In this document: piece after piece, positions 1 to 3,718 of the stretch
Numbering within the stretch: the first letter of the stretch is position 1
Layout of the letters: every line of letters starts with the position of its first letter
NCBI GenBank assembly: GCA_028688535.1
Contig: JAQTXY010000115.1
Span: 1-6,586, forward strand
Direction: 5' to 3'
Source: Methanothrix sp.
GTDB lineage: Archaea > Halobacteriota > Methanosarcinia > Methanotrichales > Methanotrichaceae
Length of the DNA stretch: 6,586 nt
Translations under genes and position numbers: made by a program
The notes under the pieces: generated by a model
Told to the model about the DNA's origin: nothing
The model's input: the letters and a program-made list of their open reading frames with translations, nothing else
Database searches by the model: none

Positions 1-864
1 GTGCAGAGCAGGGAGCAGGGCTGCGGAGACCTTTATGCAGACGGTGCGCTCTTCGTCAACATTGGTTCACCTACATCTTCAGTAGATTGGGAGGCTTTGA
101 TCAAAACCAGACCAGATTTGATCATAACATACATGAGCAGCCCAAAACAGGCAGACCTGGATCAGAATCTCAAGGATACCAATATCACCGTGATCCGCCT
201 GGATTCCGGAAATATCTCTCAATATACGGATATCATCAACAAAATGGGCTATCTGCTCGATAGAAATGATGAAGCAAAGAGATATAATCAGTTCTTTGAG
301 GAGAAGCTTGGCAAGTATCTGGATATCGTGTCGGCTCTTCCTACTAGTGAGATGCCTAAGGTCTATCTAGAGGCAGACTTTGGCGGCGGCCAGACCTATT
401 ATACCTGCGGCTCGGGTCATGCCCATAACGCCCTCCTCGTGGCGGCAGGAGGCAGCAATATCTTCTCGGAATTGCAGGGATTCAAACAGGTTGATCCGGA
501 ATCAGTTGCCATGAGAGATCCCGAAATCATTCTGCGATATAAATACCTCAAGGACAGTCCGGGAATAGACAAGGATCTTAGCGACACCTCTGCCCTTGAG
601 GCTTTGGTGGATGAGATGCTCGCCCGGACCGAATTGAACCAAACTGCTGCAGTGAAAAACAGGAAGGTTTACATGATCACCTGGGACTGCACTAAGGGTG
701 GGGGTAGATTCTATCTGGGGATGGGATACTTAGGAAAATGGCTGCAGCCGGAGATATTCCAAGACTATAACCCTCGTGAGGCATACCAGGAATACCTCAA
801 CGAATTCCAGGGTGCGAAGGTCGATGTGATCAATAAGGCGGTCTTTGTCTATCCAGAGGAGTGA
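1..864 (+). CDS. ABC transporter substrate-binding protein, FecB/BtuF (TroA-like) type, 5'-truncated by window edge
   Basis: This is the C-terminal 287 codons of a periplasmic-binding-protein-superfamily receptor for a metal chelate or metallo-tetrapyrrole, acting outside the membrane with the downstream permease. The first codon is GTG, but it sits exactly at the window edge. The visible protein has no signal peptide and lacks the beginning of the N-terminal lobe, so the true start is upstream, perhaps about 100 residues away. Visible family hallmarks are VDWEALIKTRPDLIITY (the strand-helix element of lobe 1), a long connecting helix around residues 87-112, and the lobe-2 segment TCGSGHAHN (residues 135-143) followed by LLVAAGGSNIF. 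The end has the usual VKNRKVYMITWD strand and closes with FVYPEE. Cys136, His140 and His142 lie where these proteins often contact ligand and could be metal or haem ligands; this is inference. The stop at 862-864 lies 4 bases before the permease start. The C-terminal third resembles the protein encoded at 2188-3315. Ligand unknown. Confidence 0.9.
   Translation: MQSREQGCGDLYADGALFVNIGSPTSSVDWEALIKTRPDLIITYMSSPKQADLDQNLKDTNITVIRLDSGNISQYTDIINKMGYLLDRNDEAKRYNQFFEEKLGKYLDIVSALPTSEMPKVYLEADFGGGQTYYTCGSGHAHNALLVAAGGSNIFSELQGFKQVDPESVAMRDPEIILRYKYLKDSPGIDKDLSDTSALEALVDEMLARTELNQTAAVKNRKVYMITWDCTKGGGRFYLGMGYLGKWLQPEIFQDYNPREAYQEYLNEFQGAKVDVINKAVFVYPEE
856..861 (+). promoter_or_regulatory. Shine-Dalgarno site of the permease gene, inside the upstream gene
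   Basis: GAGGAG lies 7 bases before the ATG at 869 and overlaps the last codons of the binding-protein gene. It supports the chosen start and translational coupling of the two genes. Confidence 0.7.
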
Positions 865-868
865 GTAA

Positions 869-1948
869 ATGTCATCTGCGTATTCCAAGGAAAAGCCCAA
901 GGCAGATTTGAGGGCAGAGTATCAGAAGTTCATCGGCAAAAAGACGTTCTTCCTCATCTCTCTTATTTTTAGCATAATTCTATTAGCAGGCTACGCGGCC
1001 ACGCGAGGTTCGGCTGACATCAGCGTTCTTGATGTTTACACAACCATCATAGCCAAGTTTTTGCCAGGCCACTTTGAGACCACCTGGTTCTCGGACACAA
1101 TCGTCTGGGGTCTGCGTCTGCACCGCATTCTTCTGGCCATTGTGGGAGGCATCGGTCTTGCTATTGCGGGAGCTGTAATGCAGGGCATCCTCAAGAATCC
1201 TCTGGCCAGCCCATTCACATTGGGTATAGCTTCTGCAGCGGGTTTTGGTGCCGCTCTAGCCATTGTCCTGGGAGCAGGATTCATAGGTGGAGAGTATCTC
1301 ATCATCTGCAATGCCTTCATCTTCACTCTTCTTGCCTCGTTGAGCGTTTATGGTCTGGCAAAGTACAAGGGCATCACACCCGAGACCATGATCCTGGCGG
1401 GCATAGCCATCATGTACCTGTTCTCGGCCATGACCTCCTTCCTGCAATACGTAGGCCAGGCAGAGCAAGTACAAGAGGTGGTCTTCTGGATGATGGGCTC
1501 ACTGGGAAGGTCTTCCTGGGATAAGGTATGGGTGGTTTCCGCCGTCATTGCCGTTTGTTTTCCCTACTTGCTCCTCAAATCGTGGGATATCAATGCCCTG
1601 GGAGCAGGCGATGAGACTGCCAAGAGCCTGGGGGTAAACGTGGAGAAGACCCGTGTGATATGCATGGTGCTGGTCTCACTCATCACGGCGAGCGTGATCT
1701 GCTTCACGGGAACTATCGGATTCATCGGCCTTGTCGCTCCGCATATCACACGCATGGTGATTGGGGGAGACCACAGGTTCCTGCTCCCTGCTTCTGCATT
1801 AGTAGGGGGACTGCTGCTACTGGCCGCTGATACCGTGGCGAGAACTATAATGGCACCCGTGATTCTGCCGGTGGGAATAATGACCTCATTCCTGGGTGTC
1901 CCGTTCTTCGTTTATCTATTCATGCGCCGAAAGAAGGAGTTCTGGTAA
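869..1948 (+). CDS. ABC transporter permease, FecCD/BtuC family
   Basis: This 359-residue integral membrane protein is the translocation subunit of an iron-chelate, cobalamin or haem type importer; the length is normal for the family (about 330-360). A hydrophilic N-terminal tail of about 24 residues precedes the first membrane helix (about 27-45), and the hydrophobicity pattern fits the ten-helix BtuC fold. Family signatures are visible: GAVMQGILKNPLASP (101-115), WMMGSL (207-212), LGAGDETAKSLGV (244-256, the cytoplasmic loop that docks onto the ATPase), GFIGLVAPHITR (284-295) and LPVGIMTSFLGVPFF (333-347). The basic tail MRRKKEFW is typical. The ATG lies 4 bases after the upstream stop, with GAGGAG at 856-861 inside the end of the upstream gene, so the two are probably translationally coupled. 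The reading frame is intact and the ATPase-docking loop is preserved, although the ATPase gene that should follow is degenerate (1989-2163). Substrate cannot be assigned from sequence. Confidence 0.96.
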   Translation: MSSAYSKEKPKADLRAEYQKFIGKKTFFLISLIFSIILLAGYAATRGSADISVLDVYTTIIAKFLPGHFETTWFSDTIVWGLRLHRILLAIVGGIGLAIAGAVMQGILKNPLASPFTLGIASAAGFGAALAIVLGAGFIGGEYLIICNAFIFTLLASLSVYGLAKYKGITPETMILAGIAIMYLFSAMTSFLQYVGQAEQVQEVVFWMMGSLGRSSWDKVWVVSAVIAVCFPYLLLKSWDINALGAGDETAKSLGVNVEKTRVICMVLVSLITASVICFTGTIGFIGLVAPHITRMVIGGDHRFLLPASALVGGLLLLAADTVARTIMAPVILPVGIMTSFLGVPFFVYLFMRRKKEFW

Positions 1949-1950
1949 AA

Positions 1951-1988
1951 GCCGCCCCTGGTATGCGGCCTCAGGGGGGCCACTTTTT
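1951..1988 (+). terminator. GC-rich hairpin plus T-run after the permease gene
   Basis: The left arm at 1951-1960 (GCCGCCCCTG) pairs with 1972-1980 (CAGGGGGGC) around an 11-base loop; one G (1954) is bulged. CAC and a run of five T (1984-1988) follow. It starts 3 bases after the permease stop and looks like an intrinsic-type terminator. Archaeal termination depends mainly on the T-run, so the role is inferred. It lies between the permease and the ATPase remnant, where a working operon would not normally carry a strong stop. Confidence 0.5.
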
Positions 1989-2163
1989 ATGAGCAGATAT
2001 ATCATCGAACGTTTTAGAAGCAGAAGGTGCTCATTGCCCGCGCCCTGGCCCAGGGGCGGCGATCCTGCTTATGATTATCCACGATCTCAATCTCGCCGCT
2101 CGTTTCTCGGATAATCTATACATAAAAATTTTTAGCTGCCAGCATCGCAGCCAGCAGAACTAA
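1989..2163 (+). pseudogene. Remnant of the transporter's ATP-binding subunit (FecE/BtuD type), internally deleted and frameshifted
   Basis: This stretch sits where the ATPase gene of a FecBCD/BtuFCD operon is expected, but only shards remain. In one frame 2021-2053 reads QKVLIARALAQ, the helix directly after the ABC signature. In another frame 2062-2121 reads ILLMIIHDLNLAARFSDNLY, the strand and H-loop (switch histidine) typical of FecE-like ATPases. In a third frame 2007-2012 encodes Glu-Arg, which would complete GERQKV if the 8 bases TTTAGAAG at 2013-2020 were an insertion. Walker A, Q-loop, most of the LSGG signature, Walker B and the D-loop are missing. About 30-40 residues normally separate ALAQ from the H-loop strand; here only about 3 codons' worth of bases intervene. 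An ATG at 1989 may be the original or a chance start. After DNL the frame runs into unrelated residues and stops at 2161-2163. No product could hydrolyse ATP. Family identity is clear; the exact deletion history is inference. Confidence 0.85.
2124..2151 (-). terminator. Hairpin and A/T-run between the convergent genes
   Basis: Read on the minus strand, a 5-bp stem (2151-2147 with 2139-2135, GCTGC/GCAGC, 7-base loop) is followed by T, five A, five T at 2134-2124, beginning about 36 bases after the stop of the minus-strand binding-protein gene. The A5T5 run is self-complementary, so it could also provide a T-run for plus-strand transcripts. The stem is short; call tentative. Confidence 0.35.
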
Positions 2164-2187
2164 TAAACTATTCTCCAATCCAAGCCT

Positions 2188-3315
2188 TCACTCTAATGCG
2201 TCCTCAGGGTAAACGAATATCCTTCCTTCGGGATATTCAAGCCCTATCATTTCGAGATACTCCTTATAGACAGACTCGGGGTCCAGCTTCGCCTCCGGAT
2301 GAATTACCTTGGCGAGATAAGTGAGTCCCACTATTTGATCTGGACCTGCCATGAAGTCCCAGTTGAATATGTAGACTTTGCCATTCTTCACTGCAGGCAC
2401 GGAGGATGCAGCTGCCCGGTCCATGATCTCATTGATAGCGCCCTCAAAAATGATACCATCGTTGGAGGGAGGGGAAGCCCAGCCCAAAGCAGTGGCACCA
2501 GATGCTGATGTCCGGCGTTTTATTATGATGTCGGGCTTCTGCGAGATGATGTACTCCCAGTCTATCTTAGGGTACCCTTCATTGCGCCCGCTGAAGATAT
2601 TATAGGCATTGATCGATTTGACCATTTGGCCAGCACCGGATGTAGGCCCCATTCCTGATAGATCTGTGCCCTTTGCATCCCACTCCACATATATCTTGGG
2701 CATGGTTGTCTCTTTCACCGCCTCCTTTATGTCGGATTGCTTCTGGTTATACCAGTCCATATACTCCTTCGCTTCAGCTTCCCTGTTCAAGATGACTCCC
2801 AGCTTTTCCATATCCGACGTCATGTTTTCTGGGTAAAAGAAGTCTAAGCCGACGAAGGTTATATTCTCGAAAGGAGCAAGTGCCTTTGCATGGGCCTCAA
2901 TTCCATAGGATTTTCCCGGGTAGCTGTAGCCTATGAAGATAATATCCGGAGCTACTGTATCATTTTCACCTTTGGCAATTGCCCCGATCATCTCATAGTC
3001 AAGCTTGTTGAAGGTGCCCACAGATTGTACTTTTTTAAGCATTGGGAAGTAATAGCTTGCCTTATCCTTTACAGTATTCGATACGGCCACGATCTTGTCT
3101 CCCTCGCCAAGCATGATTATAGCCTCGGCAACGTCTCCGTTGTTGACTATTATCCTTTGGACGGGATTCGTGATTGTGACCTCCCTGCCAGCATCATCCA
3201 CAATCTTCTTGGGGTAATCTGAACCTGAGCTATCGGATGCCAGGGCTGTGCTGATTACGACCAGCGAAAGACACAGCGTCAGCACCGACCAGGCCAATAA
3301 TTTGTTTATTCTCAT
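2188..3315 (-). CDS. Secreted substrate-binding protein, FecB/BtuF (TroA-like) type
   Basis: This 375-residue protein is an extracytoplasmic receptor for a metal chelate or metallo-tetrapyrrole ABC importer. I start it at the ATG complementary to 3313-3315, not at the more upstream in-frame ATG (3396). The chosen start has GGAGGT 8 bases upstream and is followed by a clean signal peptide: basic MRINK, a hydrophobic core to about residue 23, and an ALA cleavage motif ending at residue 26. Cys15 is in the hydrophobic core and no lipobox is seen. The mature protein begins with the hallmark IVDDAGREVTITNPVQRIIV (38-57), then a lobe-1 half ending DIIFIGY (124-130), a linking helix (about 166-201), and lobe 2 with DWEYIISQKPDIIIK (252-266) and VKNGKVYIFNWD (309-320). 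Sequons N118, N151 and N164 could be glycosylated. The C-terminus (FVYPEDALE) parallels the protein at 1-864, so the two are paralogues, but the Cys/His motif of the first is replaced by SGMGPTSGAGQ. No permease or ATPase gene accompanies it on this strand. Confidence 0.95.
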   Translation of the reverse strand: MRINKLLAWSVLTLCLSLVVISTALASDSSGSDYPKKIVDDAGREVTITNPVQRIIVNNGDVAEAIIMLGEGDKIVAVSNTVKDKASYYFPMLKKVQSVGTFNKLDYEMIGAIAKGENDTVAPDIIFIGYSYPGKSYGIEAHAKALAPFENITFVGLDFFYPENMTSDMEKLGVILNREAEAKEYMDWYNQKQSDIKEAVKETTMPKIYVEWDAKGTDLSGMGPTSGAGQMVKSINAYNIFSGRNEGYPKIDWEYIISQKPDIIIKRRTSASGATALGWASPPSNDGIIFEGAINEIMDRAAASSVPAVKNGKVYIFNWDFMAGPDQIVGLTYLAKVIHPEAKLDPESVYKEYLEMIGLEYPEGRIFVYPEDALE

Positions 3316-3323
3316 CTCTTTAT

Positions 3324-3329
3324 ACCTCC
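3324..3329 (-). promoter_or_regulatory. Shine-Dalgarno site deciding the start of the minus-strand binding protein
   Basis: GGAGGT on the minus strand ends 8 bases before the ATG at 3315. It is a near-perfect match to the 16S anti-SD and favours this start over the upstream methionines at 3396, 3372 and 3366, which would put a charged, tryptophan-rich extension before the signal peptide. Confidence 0.8.
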
Positions 3330-3370
3330 ACCATTTATCAGCATCCGTAGATTGTCGTTCAACCATCGTC

Positions 3371-3385
3371 ATATAATATATTATT
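3371..3385 (-). promoter_or_regulatory. Candidate TATA box / palindrome for the minus-strand binding-protein gene
   Basis: The minus strand reads AATAATATATTATAT here, about 56 bases before the ATG. Archaeal transcription begins roughly 25 bases beyond the TATA box, which would give a leader of about 35 bases containing the GGAGGT site. Positions 3373-3384 form a perfect 12-bp palindrome (ATAATATATTAT), so the element could also be bound by a regulator. AT-rich sequence produces such matches easily. Confidence 0.45.
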
Positions 3386-3591
3386 CCTGCTTGCAATTTC
3401 AGCTATAATTAATAAGCTTATTGGTTATATTATTACAAAACGCATTGGTGTTGAAACTCTAGTGATGAAATCTCTTGGCAAGTGGTGTATCGTGCCCTTA
3501 GAACCTTAAACTGCAGTGATTATTAGATTCCATACTTCATACGCTAATCAGATTCATGCTTTATTCTTCTTTAACATTTCAATCGAAAAAG

Positions 3592-3612
3592 ATAATACTA
3601 AGAACGTATTAT
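3592..3612. promoter_or_regulatory. Spaced inverted repeat, candidate operator
   Basis: ATAATAC (3592-3598) and GTATTAT (3606-3612) are perfect reverse complements around a 7-base spacer. Beyond one mismatch, pairing resumes between the A-run at 3588-3590 and the T-run at 3614-3616. The centre-to-centre spacing of the half-sites (14 bases) is slightly over one helical turn. CGAAAAA at 3584-3590 just upstream looks like a BRE, which would make the left arm a TATA box and the repeat a repressor site over a core promoter. Alternatively it is a chance AT palindrome or a weak hairpin. Confidence 0.35.
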
Positions 3613-3634
3613 TTTTGCAATTTAGGGAAGAAAT

Positions 3635-3718
3635 ATGACACGATTTAAAATACATACAACTAGCTTAAAGCAGACGGGCAGAAATCAGGGATACTTGATC
3701 AGAATGGAGCAATCATGA
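3635..3718 (+). CDS. Possible 27-codon leader ORF overlapping the cobN start
   Basis: An ATG at 3635 opens a 27-codon frame (begins MTRFKIHTTS, ends RMEQS) whose TGA at 3716-3718 overlaps the cobN ATG as ATGA. A weak Shine-Dalgarno-like GGGAAG lies at 3625-3630. The arrangement is what a translationally coupled leader peptide would look like. The peptide matches no family I recognise, has no transmembrane segment, and is short enough to occur by chance. If cobN is transcribed from the TATA candidate at 3644 the ORF is not in the mRNA at all, so this is a weak call. Confidence 0.2.
   Translation: MTRFKIHTTSLKQTGRNQGYLIRMEQS
3644..3652 (+). promoter_or_regulatory. Candidate TATA box for cobN
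   Basis: TTTAAAATA lies about 65 bases before the cobN ATG. Initiation about 26 bases downstream would give a leader of about 40 bases with the GGAG site. The competing promoter reading is the element at 3584-3598; the two cannot be separated by eye. Confidence 0.35.
3706..3709 (+). promoter_or_regulatory. Shine-Dalgarno site of cobN
   Basis: GGAG ends 5 bases before the ATG at 3715 and supports that start. The reading frame upstream of this ATG offers no better-supported start. Confidence 0.6.

Larger units (their letters stand above)
3316..3714. other. Divergent intergenic region, 399 bases, AT-rich
   Basis: It separates the minus-strand binding protein from cobN and must hold both promoters. 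It contains the minus-strand TATA candidate and SD, a near-palindrome at 3424-3436 (GTTATATTATTAC), a spaced inverted repeat at 3592-3612, a plus-strand TATA-like element at 3644-3652, and a possible 27-codon leader ORF at 3635-3718. I see no tRNA, rRNA or CRISPR pattern and no recognisable cobalamin riboswitch. The stretch 3437-3585 shows no convincing feature apart from short repeats (two AGATTC at 3525 and 3550; TGATTA/TAATCA at 3517/3545), which I do not interpret. Confidence 0.7.

Noticed and set aside
1..3. GTG at position 1 as the true start of the first binding protein
   Set aside because: It coincides with the window edge and the encoded protein lacks a signal peptide and part of the N-terminal lobe, so the gene must begin upstream.
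1896..2114. 72-codon plus-strand ORF spanning the permease end and the region after it
   Set aside because: Its first part is out of frame with the permease and the rest is a third frame through the ATPase remnant; the protein is arginine/serine-rich and resembles nothing.
2890..3222. 110-codon plus-strand ORF
   Set aside because: It is antisense to the well-supported binding-protein gene and has no family features or clear ribosome site.
3316..3396. N-terminal extension of the minus-strand binding protein from an upstream ATG at 3396
   Set aside because: The ATG at 3315 has a near-perfect SD and is followed directly by a signal peptide; the extension would bury the signal peptide and would run through the TATA candidate.
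3592..3612. NikR operator
   Set aside because: The known NikR half-sites run as GTATGA...TCATAC with a wider spacer; here the arms are in the opposite orientation (ATAATAC...GTATTAT) and closer together.
3316..3714. Cobalamin riboswitch upstream of cobN or the binding-protein gene
   Set aside because: I could not find the B12-box-like conserved core or the expected multi-stem architecture, and such riboswitches are rare in archaea.
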